Below are positions 10,456 to 18,161 of a stretch of DNA of 64,000 nucleotides, one piece after another. The translations under genes were made by a program, and so were the position numbers. The stretch is from RH-AL1 sp965249685 (lineage in GTDB: Bacteria > Pseudomonadota > Alphaproteobacteria > Rhizobiales > Beijerinckiaceae), in the NCBI GenBank assembly GCA_965249685.1, contig CBDFMN010000002.1, positions 1 through 64,000 of the forward strand. The letters run 5' to 3'. Under the pieces are notes generated by a model. The model was not told the DNA's origin, ran no database searches, and worked only from the letters and a program-made list of their open reading frames with translations. Position 1 is the stretch's first letter. Each line of letters begins with the position of its first letter.

Positions 10456-10959
10456 CTACAGCCAGGCTTTCTCGACGCGGCCGGCGATCCCGTCAAAGGC
10501 TCCGTCCACCAGTTCGCGGTAGAGCAGCCGCGCGGCGTCGACCGGTCCGGGGAAGGCGAGGCGTCCCTCCGGCACGGGGAGAAACCCCATGCGGCCGTAG
10601 TACGGCAGGTCCCCGACGAGCAGCACCAGTCGGTGGCCGGCGGACCGCGCGGCGTCGAGCGAGCGGGTGACGAGCGCCTCGCCGATCCCACCGGAGCGGA
10701 AGGCGGGATCGACCGTCAGGGGGCCGAGCAGCAGGGCCGGCGCGCCGCCGCAGCGGATCGGCGTCATCACGTTCGAGCCGACGAGGAACGTGCCGACGCA
10801 GGCCACGAACGACAGGCTCGCATCCACCGGGACGCCCTCGCGCAGCCGATAGGCCGAGCGGGCGTAGCGGCCGGGGCCGAAGGCGCGCGCGCTCAACCGC
10901 TCCACGGCCGGCCGGTCGGCGTCGGTCTGCGGCTTGAGAGTGAGGAGCAGGTCGACCAT
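10456..10959 (-). CDS. GNAT-family N-acetyltransferase (YhbS-like)
   Basis: A 167-residue GCN5-related acetyltransferase. The acetyl-CoA site is visible in LLGPLTVDPAFRSGGIGEALV (motif A, with an RXXGXG/A variant) and in GDLPYYGRMGFLPV, typical of the YhbS subgroup. The acceptor is unknown. It converges on the upstream membrane-protein gene with only four bases between the stop codons. An 11-base gap separates its start from the stop of the gene at 10970 on the same strand, so these minus-strand genes probably form one operon with the Nudix gene. Confidence 0.87.
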   Translation of the reverse strand: MVDLLLTLKPQTDADRPAVERLSARAFGPGRYARSAYRLREGVPVDASLSFVACVGTFLVGSNVMTPIRCGGAPALLLGPLTVDPAFRSGGIGEALVTRSLDAARSAGHRLVLLVGDLPYYGRMGFLPVPEGRLAFPGPVDAARLLYRELVDGAFDGIAGRVEKAWL

Positions 10960-10969
10960 GGGGTGAGGC

Positions 10970-11656
10970 CTAGACCAAGTCCCTGCCCCTGCAAAGATCG
11001 AGTTCGGATCCCTGTTCGGATCCTTGCGAGGCGAGGGTTGCGCGGATGAGGTGCCGGCCGACGTCGAGCACGCCGCCGCGGACCGTGACCTCCTTGGGTC
11101 GATCGAGCCCGCCGCGCAGTCGCCGCCACTCGTGGTAGGAGTGGCGCCCGAGCGGCGAGAAGGTGGCCAGGCCCCGCCTCGCCGGGCGGCGGATCGTCGA
11201 GCCCGTGTTGATCGCCGCGAGTTCCGCCCGCTCGGCGGTCGCGTGGAGCAGGCTCAGCGCGTCGAATTCGAGCACGAGACGCGCTCGCCCACGGTTGAGG
11301 CGCGCGCCGAGAAAACGCCTGGGCGCAAGCGCGTCGCACCAGAAGAACACGCGGGCGTTGAGCATCTGCAGCCAGTCCGCTGGCGTGAGGTGGTCGTCGA
11401 GGCAGCGTGCGAGCGCGACCTCGCTGAGCGGCCCGTTGTCGGTGATCTCCGCGGCGCCGTGAAGCGGATGACAGAGGCGCACCCGCAGCGCCCGCCGCTG
11501 CCGTACCAGGGCGGCGCGGGCCGCGTCCGGGACCTCGAACAGGCTTAGCAGGTGGCTCGTCGGCAGCAGCCCGTGGCGCAGGATGCTCGCGAGCGCGTCG
11601 GGCGCGGTGACATGAAAGAGGCGGGGATGCCGCCGCGCGAAGTCCTCGGGCGACAA
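10970..11656 (-). CDS. DUF7002-like hypothetical protein
   Basis: A 228-residue protein with an N-terminal HPRLFHVTAPDALASILRHGLLPTSHLL pattern. It resembles the DUF7002 group and more loosely the H-T-...-I-..-GL-P motif of RNA 2'-phosphotransferase/ADP-ribosyltransferase-like folds. No enzyme function is established. The proposed start is a TTG at 11656, preceded by AAGGG at a 5-base spacing that overlaps the stop of the upstream Nudix gene. It is therefore probably translated by coupling to that gene. No ATG is available before the conserved region. Confidence 0.6.
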   Translation of the reverse strand: MSPEDFARRHPRLFHVTAPDALASILRHGLLPTSHLLSLFEVPDAARAALVRQRRALRVRLCHPLHGAAEITDNGPLSEVALARCLDDHLTPADWLQMLNARVFFWCDALAPRRFLGARLNRGRARLVLEFDALSLLHATAERAELAAINTGSTIRRPARRGLATFSPLGRHSYHEWRRLRGGLDRPKEVTVRGGVLDVGRHLIRATLASQGSEQGSELDLCRGRDLV

Positions 11657-11664
11657 ATCGACCC

Positions 11665-12156
11665 TTACCAGTGGGGCGGCGGCGGCAGGTCGCCCGCGAC
11701 CTCGTCGAGCCGGCGCCGCGTCGCGGCCGTCACGCCGGCGGGCAGCGCGTCGAGCGGAAAGAAGCCGCTTTCGGCGATCTCCCAGTCCTCGACCGCCCCG
11801 GCGATCACCGCGAAGCGGCGCACGAGGTAGCAGGCGACGTGGTCGCGCCGGACCGGGGCGTTGTGGAAGAAGCCGTGCAGGCGGGGGCGCTCCAGGCAGA
11901 GCACGCCCGCCTCCTCCCGCGTCTCGCGCACCGCGGCGGCCTCCGCGCTCTCGCCGCGGTCCACGCCGCCGCCGGGCAGGTACCAGCCGGGCGTGTAGCT
12001 GTGCCGCACGAGGAGGACGCGGCCGGCCTCGTCCAGCACCATGACGCGCACGCCGAGCGTCACCGCGCGGGTCCACCACAGACGCCCATGCAGGTTGGCG
12101 GCGGCGCGCGCGAGGCGGCCATGGCGTTTTCGTTCGGGTCCTTGCGTCGAGGTCAT
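11665..12156 (-). CDS. Nudix hydrolase
   Basis: A 163-residue pyrophosphohydrolase with a perfect Nudix box, GGGVDRGESAEAAAVRETREEAGV (consensus GX5EX7REUXEEXGU), at about residues 60-83. An N-terminal amphipathic stretch (LARAAANLHGRLWWTRAVTLGVRVMV) is typical of small Nudix proteins that sanitise nucleotide diphosphate derivatives. The substrate is unknown. The ATG at 12156 (MTSTQGPERK) is preferred over the frame's upstream ATG at 12237, which adds 27 non-conserved residues. First gene of a minus-strand group with the DUF7002-like and GNAT genes. Confidence 0.88.
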   Translation of the reverse strand: MTSTQGPERKRHGRLARAAANLHGRLWWTRAVTLGVRVMVLDEAGRVLLVRHSYTPGWYLPGGGVDRGESAEAAAVRETREEAGVLCLERPRLHGFFHNAPVRRDHVACYLVRRFAVIAGAVEDWEIAESGFFPLDALPAGVTAATRRRLDEVAGDLPPPPHW

Positions 12157-12343
12157 GGACAGCGACCCGCCTCCGGCTATAGTCCCGCCCGACCCCGATG
12201 GCGCGGCGGAGCGCTCCGGCCTATCCAAGATCGGCACTGCGCGGCCGCGTCAAGCGGCATGGCCCGGTGCCGCGGGCCGGCCCGCTCCCGCCACGTCCCC
12301 CCTTCCTCTTTCGATCGACGCGGCCCGACGACGCCGCGGCGCG

Positions 12344-13249
12344 GTGACCGTCTTGGCTTTTATCCTCGCCCACCTCTCGGACGCCCACATCGGTCCCCTG
12401 CCCCCGGCGCGCCGCCGCGACCTGCTCGGCAAGCGGCTGACCGGCTACATCAATTGGAAGCGCGGCCGCTCCAGCGCGCACGACATGGACGTGCTCGGCG
12501 GCCTCGTCGCCGACATGAAGGCGCAGTCGCCCGACCATATCGCGATGACGGGCGACATCATGAACATCGGCCTGCCGGGCGAGTACATCCTGGCCGACGC
12601 CTGGCTGCGCACGCTCGGCGAGCCCGGCTCGCAGGTGAGCTTCGTCGCCGGCAACCATGACGCCTACACGCGGGGGTCGCTGCCGACGCTGGCGCGGACC
12701 TTCGCGCCCTGGACCACCAGCGAGACCACCGGCAGGCCGGGCTACCCCTACCTGAAGGAGCGCGACGGCGTCGCCCTCATCGGCCTGTGCTCGGGCGTGC
12801 CGACGGCGCCCTTCATCGCGTCGGGCCGGCTCGGCGCGCGCCAGCGCCACGCGTTCGAGGTCATGCTGGCCGATACCGGCGCCCGCGGCCTGACGCGCGT
12901 GGTGATGATCCACCACCCCCCGCACATGCGCGGCTCCAGCGTCGGGCGGGGCTTGACCGACGAAGTCGCCTTCGCCGCGATCGTCGCGCGGACGGGCGCG
13001 GAGCTCATCCTGCACGGCCACAATCACCGCCCCTCCGTCGTCCACCTGCCGACGCCGAACCGCCCGGTGCCGGTCGTCGGCGTACCGTCGGCCTCGGCCG
13101 TCAAGGGAGCGACGGGGCGGCGCGCCGGCTACCACCTCTTCTCGATCGAGGGCGCAGGATGCGACGCGCGCATCGCGGCGCGGGTGCGCGGACTGCCCGC
13201 CGGGTCGGGAGCGTTCGACGACCTCGAGCCCCTTCGCCTCGACACCTGA
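12344..13249 (+). CDS. Metallophosphoesterase (CpdA-like)
   Basis: A 301-residue calcineurin-like phosphoesterase. All the metal-ligand motifs are in order: LSDAHIG (DXH), MTGDIMN (GDX), FVAGNHDAY (GNHD), MIHHPPH (H) and LHGHNHR (GHXH). The order and length fit the class III cyclic-nucleotide phosphodiesterase/CpdA group, so the substrate could be cAMP or another phosphodiester; this is not decided by the sequence. The start is taken as the GTG at 12344, with a TTG at 12353 as the alternative. It is divergent from the Nudix gene. Confidence 0.88.
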   Translation: MTVLAFILAHLSDAHIGPLPPARRRDLLGKRLTGYINWKRGRSSAHDMDVLGGLVADMKAQSPDHIAMTGDIMNIGLPGEYILADAWLRTLGEPGSQVSFVAGNHDAYTRGSLPTLARTFAPWTTSETTGRPGYPYLKERDGVALIGLCSGVPTAPFIASGRLGARQRHAFEVMLADTGARGLTRVVMIHHPPHMRGSSVGRGLTDEVAFAAIVARTGAELILHGHNHRPSVVHLPTPNRPVPVVGVPSASAVKGATGRRAGYHLFSIEGAGCDARIAARVRGLPAGSGAFDDLEPLRLDT

Positions 13250-13416
13250 GCCGCGCGGGGCGATCGGTCCCGCCCTTCACCCTTTCGTGTGCCGGCGGTT
13301 GCGGCTATGTCTATGTCTGCGAGCCCGGCACCTGCCTCGCCGGGGCTTCTCCTATCCGCTGCCGGCAGCGCCGCATTTGTCCGCTGCCGGCAGAGCCGCA
13401 CTTGTGGAGCATGATC

Positions 13417-14847
13417 ATGGTTGATGCCTCGGCTGAGCGGCCGGAGGACTCGAAGCGGCCGCCCTTCGACATCGGCTCGATCCTCGCGGAGCGCGAGATC
13501 GACCGCTACACCATGCACACGGAACACATGAACGAGCAGATGGTCCGCGTGCTGCAGACCATCGGCTACGACGTCGGCTTCCGCAGCGGCCACGGCCAGT
13601 ACCTCTTCGACCGCAAGGGCGAGCGCTACCTCGACCTGCTCAGCGGCTGGGGCGTGTTCGGCATCGGCCGCAACCACCCGACCTTGCGCGACGCTTTGAA
13701 GAGCGTGCTGGGAAGTGACCTGCCGAACCTCGTGCAGATGGACGTCTCGGTGCTCGCCGGCGTCCTGGCCGAGCGCTTGCTGACCTACGCGCCCCACCTG
13801 GAAAAGGTGTTCTTCGCCAGCTCCGGCGCGGAGGCGGTCGAGGCTGCGATCAAGTTCGCGCGCTGCGCCACCGGGCGCGACGACGTCGCCTACGCCAGCC
13901 ATTCCTACCACGGCCTGACGTACGGCGCGCTGTCGCTGACCGCGGACAAGATGTTTCGCAACGGCTTCGGCACCCTGTTGCCAGGCTCGACCGAGGTGAC
14001 GTTCAACGACCTCGCCTCGCTCGAGCGGGCCCTCTCGTCGCGCAAGGTCGCCGCCTTCATCGTCGAGCCGATCCAAGGCAAGGGCGTGTACATGCCCGAC
14101 GATGGCTACCTGCAAGGCGCGCAGGACCTGTGCCGCCGCTACGGGACGCTGTTCGTCGCCGACGAAATCCAGACGGGCCTGGGGCGCACGGGGAAGTTCT
14201 TCGCGCACGAGCATTGGGGCGTGGAGCCCGACATGATCCTCGTCGCCAAGGCGCTGTCGGGCGGCCACGTGCCGGTCGGTGCCGTGCTCCTGCGCCGCAA
14301 GGTCTTCGAGAAGGTCTTCAACCGCATGGACCGCGCGGTCGTCCACGGCTCGACCTTCGCCAAGAACGACCTCGCCATGGCGGCCGGCCTGGCCACGCTC
14401 GAAGTCATCGAGGCCGAAGACCTCGTCGGCAACGCCGCCCGCATGGGCGCGCGGCTGATGATGTCGCTGAGCGCCATGGCCGAGCGCTACGAACTGGTGA
14501 AGACTGTCCGCGGCAAGGGGCTGATGATCGGCGTCGAGTTCGGCACGCCGCGCTCGCTCAAGCTGAAGGCGGCCTGGTCGATGCTGGAGACGGTCAACGC
14601 CGGCCTGTTCTGCCAGCTCATCACCATCCCCATCTTCAAGGAGCACAAGGTGCTGGTGCAGGTGGCGGGCGCCGGCAACCACGTCATCAAGCTCATCCCG
14701 CCGCTGTGCATCACCGAGGCCGACTGCGCCTGGATCGAGCGCTCCTTCGATGCCGTCATCGCCGACGCGCACAAGGTGCCGGGCGCGGTCTGGACGCTCG
14801 GCAAGACGCTGGCCGGCCACGCGATGAAGGCGCGGGCGAGCGCGTGA
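13417..14847 (+). CDS. Class III PLP-dependent aminotransferase, possibly HpnO-like
   Basis: A 476-residue fold-type I enzyme. SSGAEAVEAAIKFAR binds PLP phosphate, LFVADEIQTGLGRTGKFFAHEHWGVEPD carries the PLP-ring Asp, and VAKALSGGHVPVGAVL holds the Schiff-base Lys. Family members transfer the omega-amino group of ornithine, acetylornithine or similar donors. Length and N-terminal style recall the hopanoid aminotransferase HpnO, which makes aminobacteriohopanetriol, but no hpn gene lies nearby, so the assignment is tentative. Of two close ATGs, 13417 has GGAG at a 7-base spacing and is preferred over 13411. Confidence 0.8.
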   Translation: MVDASAERPEDSKRPPFDIGSILAEREIDRYTMHTEHMNEQMVRVLQTIGYDVGFRSGHGQYLFDRKGERYLDLLSGWGVFGIGRNHPTLRDALKSVLGSDLPNLVQMDVSVLAGVLAERLLTYAPHLEKVFFASSGAEAVEAAIKFARCATGRDDVAYASHSYHGLTYGALSLTADKMFRNGFGTLLPGSTEVTFNDLASLERALSSRKVAAFIVEPIQGKGVYMPDDGYLQGAQDLCRRYGTLFVADEIQTGLGRTGKFFAHEHWGVEPDMILVAKALSGGHVPVGAVLLRRKVFEKVFNRMDRAVVHGSTFAKNDLAMAAGLATLEVIEAEDLVGNAARMGARLMMSLSAMAERYELVKTVRGKGLMIGVEFGTPRSLKLKAAWSMLETVNAGLFCQLITIPIFKEHKVLVQVAGAGNHVIKLIPPLCITEADCAWIERSFDAVIADAHKVPGAVWTLGKTLAGHAMKARASA

Positions 14848-14868
14848 GGCGAGAACGCGTAACGTCTG

Positions 14869-15237
14869 CTACCCCAGTCCGATCGGTGGTTGCGTTCGCG
14901 TTCTGACGAGCCAAGCGCAGGAGAACGACGGTAAAACGCAAGTCATTACCCAAGCCACGCTCTCCCATATTCGGGCGGGCGACCCCGGACTAAACATAAC
15001 CCAGGCCACGAACAAACCGGTCAAGATTCCGGCGAGCGTCGCCGCCGTGACTTGAAGAGCGGAACGCGTTGTGAAGAGCTTCACGATGCCCATTGTTGCG
15101 CCGCATAACAGAGCCAAAGGAGCAAAGACATAGGAGAACGGGATGCCGATATACGCAAAGAAGAGCATGAATCCGATCATGTTGAGTGTGTGGGTCGCGC
15201 AGCTCAGGCCGTCACAGCTTGGCAAGACGGACATCAT
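14869..15237 (-). CDS. Small hypothetical membrane protein in a lower-GC stretch
   Basis: An open frame of 122 codons with three clear hydrophobic segments (about residues 20-52, 60-84 and 93-108; for example FAYIGIPFSYVFAPLALLCG and TLAGILTGLFVAWVMF). I do not recognise a family. No good ribosome-binding site precedes the ATG at 15237; the ATG at 15180 is an alternative. Base composition is clearly lower in GC than the surrounding genes. It may be a real orphan membrane protein, an acquired gene, or chance. Confidence 0.4.
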   Translation of the reverse strand: MMSVLPSCDGLSCATHTLNMIGFMLFFAYIGIPFSYVFAPLALLCGATMGIVKLFTTRSALQVTAATLAGILTGLFVAWVMFSPGSPARIWESVAWVMTCVLPSFSCAWLVRTRTQPPIGLG

Positions 15238-15466
15238 CGTTCATATCGTGAACCAACCGATCGGTGGGCCGAGCAGGCCAAAAACCAGCAGCGTCTTGAT
15301 TAGAATGGCAGCCTTATGCCGTTTGGAAGCAATCACCTGAAGGGCTCACGCGATCAATACTGTCGACTTCGTCTATAATATTCGCATCGGCGTGGCTGCG
15401 TACAGCGCGGGTTGCAAACATGGTGACCGTTACACGAAAGAATTAAGAGAAATTGCCTGCGCGGCC

Positions 15467-15563
15467 GTCAATGCGAGCGCAACGAAGTAAGCTAGAGACG
15501 GCACCGCCATACTCTGATGGTGTGCCACGGCTTTTGGGCTGCATCGCTCCGGTCGCAATGACG
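15467..15563. repeat. Palindromic intergenic repeat, copy 1
   Basis: The left end GTCAATGCGAGCGCAACGAA pairs imperfectly with the right end GCATCGCTCCGGTCGCAATG read in reverse. This GTCATTGCGAGCG-AGCGAAG terminal pattern recurs at 16091-16187. It resembles the dispersed palindromic repeats common between genes in Bradyrhizobium/Methylobacterium relatives. This copy is more degenerate than copy 2. Confidence 0.6.
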
Positions 15564-15746
15564 AGCACTCGATGCGCACTACGGCCGTCAGGTCAGTGCA
15601 TCGACGAGGCAAGATTGAGCCACGCGAGGATTTGGTGACCCACCACCATGCAGCTTCTTGATGTCATCCGTTCCGTCGTTTATACGCAGCGCTTCCGCGC
15701 ACGGTTTTCGACCGCTGGCGCAACCGCCATCCCACGAGACCCCCCG

Positions 15747-15977
15747 ATGAAGTCCGACATCCATCCGGCCTACCACATGATCAAGGTCGTGATGACCGAC
15801 GGCACCGATTTCATGACGCGCTCGACCTACGGTGCGGACGGGGCCACGTTGAACCTCGACATCGACCCGAAGACCCACCCGGCCTGGACCGGCGGTTCGC
15901 AGCAGCTGCTCGACCGCGGCGGTCGCCTGTCGCGCTTCAACTCGCGGTTCGGTGGCCTTTCGTTCGGCAAGAAGTAG
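15747..15977 (+). CDS. rpmE: 50S ribosomal protein L31
   Basis: A 76-residue protein beginning MKSDIHPAYH with the L31 core IKVVMTDGTDFMTRSTYG and the TGGSQQLLDRGGRLSRFNSRFG tail that contacts 23S rRNA and 5S rRNA. The zinc-binding Cys pairs found in some L31 forms are missing, which is the zinc-independent (C-minus) type usual in alphaproteobacteria. The ATG at 15747 is chosen over the open frame's earlier ATG at 15648. A hairpin terminator follows 19 bases after the stop. Confidence 0.96.
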   Translation: MKSDIHPAYHMIKVVMTDGTDFMTRSTYGADGATLNLDIDPKTHPAWTGGSQQLLDRGGRLSRFNSRFGGLSFGKK

Positions 15978-15995
15978 GGCGAGCGGCCGTCGGGC

Positions 15996-16033
15996 AAAAG
16001 GCTGCCCTCCTTTGCGGCAGGGCGGCCTTTTGG
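15996..16033 (+). terminator. Rho-independent terminator of rpmE
   Basis: GGCTGCCCT at 16001-16009 pairs with AGGGCGGCC at 16020-16028 (one mismatch), preceded by AAAA and followed by TTTT. It lies just after the L31 stop codon. Confidence 0.75.
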
Positions 16034-16090
16034 GCCTAGCGCCTAGAGGGTGGCGCGCCGGACCTCCCTCTGACCCAGGCGCTTCGTGTC

Positions 16091-16187
16091 GTCCTTGCGA
16101 GCGGAGCGAAGCATCCAGGGCCGCTGCACCTCACGCGAGGCGCGCACCCCGCTGCTCCTGGACTGCTTCGCTCGGCTCGCAGTGACG
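16091..16187. repeat. Palindromic intergenic repeat, copy 2
   Basis: A long imperfect palindrome: the left arm begins GTCCTTGCGAGCGGAGCGAA and continues GCATCCAG; the right arm, reverse-complemented, reads CGTCACTGCGAGCCGAGCGA followed by AGCAGTCCAG. The arms match at nearly every base over about 28 positions, around a 40-base centre. It lies between the rpmE terminator and the DUF1465 gene. Same family as the copy at 15467-15563. Confidence 0.7.
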
Positions 16188-16225
16188 AACCCGAGTAACC
16201 GTCCGATGCGCTAGCGTCCGACACC

Positions 16226-16741
16226 CTACCGGCAGAAGGCGTCGCGCAGGCGGGACATCTGCTCCTCCAGCGGGTTCGCCGCGGGCGCGGAGGGTTGCGC
16301 ATCCGTGTCGCGAAGCAGCGCGTCGAGGTGCAGCAGCCGCTCCTGCAAACGGACGGAGGTCTCGATGAGGCCGCGAAGGGCGGCCGGCAGGCGCGCCAAC
16401 GTGTCGGGTTCGCCGGTCTTCTCGTTCCAGGCGACCGTCGTCCGCTTCTTGTCGCCGACGGCGTCCGCCCGCGACAGTTCGCCCTCGTTGACGGCGCGCT
16501 GCAACAGCAGCCAGGAGGCGATCTGCATCAGCCGGGTGGTGAGCCGCATGCTCTCGGACGCATAGGCCAGCGCGTCCGTGCGCCCGAGCCCCTTCGCCTG
16601 CTCGCGGCCGTCGCCGTCGAGATAGGCGGCGGTCTCCTCCACCAGTGCCATGCCGTCGCGGAAAAGCGCCTTGAACACGTCGGAGGACGCCATGCGCTCG
16701 GCGAAGGAGATGGGAGTCTGGAACGTCAGTTCTTGCGCCAT
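16226..16741 (-). CDS. DUF1465 family protein
   Basis: A 171-residue alpha-helical protein. The N-terminus MAQELTFQTPISFAERMASSDVFKALFRDGMALVEETAAYLDGDGR and the following SMRLTTRLMQIASWLLLQRAVNEGE match the DUF1465 pattern of alphaproteobacteria. No enzymatic motif is present. Homologues are reported as conserved, sometimes as cell-cycle-linked, proteins; the function here is not established. It stands near the DUF1192 gene and trcR, an arrangement common in Rhizobiales. Confidence 0.85.
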   Translation of the reverse strand: MAQELTFQTPISFAERMASSDVFKALFRDGMALVEETAAYLDGDGREQAKGLGRTDALAYASESMRLTTRLMQIASWLLLQRAVNEGELSRADAVGDKKRTTVAWNEKTGEPDTLARLPAALRGLIETSVRLQERLLHLDALLRDTDAQPSAPAANPLEEQMSRLRDAFCR

Positions 16742-16952
16742 TGTCTCTGTCGGGCCTCGTGCGGTGCTGTGGTGGTCAGTGTAACTGCAAGGCGAGCGCC
16801 AGCGGCGCAGCAGCCGATCTTTCCTGCGGCTTAACCTTAACACAGCGCGTCCGGTTGCCCTTCCCCTCGAGCGAGCACCGTCGCGGTGGCGCGGCATCGT
16901 TGCCCCTCGCACGGGCGCGAGGGCGCGCGTGTATCGAAACGGGACGGGACCG

Positions 16953-17138
16953 TCACGATTTGAAGAAGGAGGTGGCGGCGGCCGCGGCCGCCTGCTTGGC
17001 CGTCCGCATCGCCTCAAGCCGGGCGATCTCGGCGCGGAGCAGTGCCACGCGCAGGTCGAGCTCGGCGATGGAGAGGTCGTCCACCCTCTCGCCGAGTTGG
17101 TGCTGCGGCCCGAACTTCCCGTCGTCCTCGTCGCGCAT
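16953..17138 (-). CDS. DUF1192 family small protein
   Basis: A 61-residue protein with the core VDDLSIAELDLRVALLRAEIARLEAMRTAK, a heptad-patterned helix diagnostic of DUF1192, a small alphaproteobacterial family of unknown function. The ATG at 17138 follows AGGGAG at a 6-base spacing. The open frame's first ATG at 17177 adds 13 unlike residues. It is about 210 bases upstream of the DUF1465 gene on the same strand and divergent from trcR. Confidence 0.85.
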   Translation of the reverse strand: MRDEDDGKFGPQHQLGERVDDLSIAELDLRVALLRAEIARLEAMRTAKQAAAAAATSFFKS

Positions 17139-17326
17139 TCCCGCTCCCTCGTCGTTTGGCGGCGCCTTCGGAGGCAACCCGTCGTCTCCGACATATTGCC
17201 TTCCTTCCCCCCGATCCTTATAGCTCGGCGCTTCCCGCTTTTTAACGATGACGCTCCGCCGATCTCTTGGCGCACACAGGCGCCGAATGCGGATCCTTTC
17301 GCGGACAGCTGTCCAGGAGAACCATT

Positions 17327-18037
17327 ATGACCAACGCGCCGCTGATGCCGAAAGCCACGGCTGTCTGGCTCGTCGAGCACACCTCGCTCACCTTCGAGCA
17401 GATCGCCGAATTCTGTAAGCTGCACCCCCTCGAGGTGAAGGGCATCGCCGACGGCGAAGTGGCGAGCGGCATCAAGGGCCACGACCCCATCACCTCGAAC
17501 CAGCTGACCCGCGAGGAGATCGCCAAGGCGGAAGGCAAGCCCGAACACCACCTGCAGATCGCCGTCTCCAAGGTGCGGATGCCCGAGATCAAGCGCCAGC
17601 GCGGCGCGCGCTACACGCCGCTGTCGCGCCGGCAGGATCGGCCGAACGCCATTCTCTGGCTCGTGCGAAACCATCCCGAGCTGAAGGACGCGCAGATCAT
17701 GCGCCTGGCCGGCACGACGAAGACGACGCTCGACGCCATTCGCAACCGCACGCACTGGAACTCCGCCTCGCTGAGCCCGATGGACCCGGTCACCCTTGGA
17801 CTCTGCTCGCAGATCGACCTCGACTTCGAGGTCAACCGCGCCGCCAAGGACCGGCCGGCCGCCGTGATCGACCGTGGCCCGACGCTTATGCCGGCGGAAG
17901 TCACGACCGCGCCGCGCGAGGCGCCGGTCAGCGAGTCCTCCGTCTTCGGCGAGCCGACGCCGCGGCCTGCGACGCCGGAGGAGGAGGAAGACCTCGACGT
18001 GAACTCCGTGTTCGCCAACCTGAAGACGCTGCGCTGA
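17327..18037 (+). CDS. trcR: Cell-cycle transcriptional regulator TrcR (DUF1013)
   Basis: A 236-residue protein with the DUF1013 signatures MPKATAVWLVEHTSLTFEQIAEFCKLHPLEVKGIADGEVA (helix-turn-helix-like), HHLQIAVSKVRMPEIKRQRGARYTPLSRRQDRPNAILWLVRNHPEL and DAQIMRLAGTTKTTLDAIRNRTHWN. Family members in Hyphomicrobiales are named TrcR and bind DNA in cell-cycle control; that role is carried over by homology. The acidic Pro-rich C-terminus (PEEEEDLDVNSVFANLKTL) is typical. The ATG at 17327 follows AGGAGA at a 7-base spacing and excludes 20 extra residues of the longer frame. Confidence 0.92.
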   Translation: MTNAPLMPKATAVWLVEHTSLTFEQIAEFCKLHPLEVKGIADGEVASGIKGHDPITSNQLTREEIAKAEGKPEHHLQIAVSKVRMPEIKRQRGARYTPLSRRQDRPNAILWLVRNHPELKDAQIMRLAGTTKTTLDAIRNRTHWNSASLSPMDPVTLGLCSQIDLDFEVNRAAKDRPAAVIDRGPTLMPAEVTTAPREAPVSESSVFGEPTPRPATPEEEEDLDVNSVFANLKTLR

Positions 18038-18161
18038 GACGCGGCGGCTGACGTCGTCCCTACCCTTCGCGGACGGCGCACGTAGGGCCGCGGACGCAAA
18101 CGGCGTCGTCTTCAGCCGACGCTCCTCCCTGGGCACGCTGCGCGCGATCGTCCGCAATCCC

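Larger units (their letters stand above)
14848..15746. other. 900-base low-coding region
   Basis: Between the aminotransferase and rpmE, GC content drops visibly, especially at 14990-15440. The stretch holds the hypothetical membrane ORF at 14869-15237, a palindromic intergenic repeat at 15467-15563, and the rpmE leader. I see no other gene or RNA. Confidence 0.5.
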
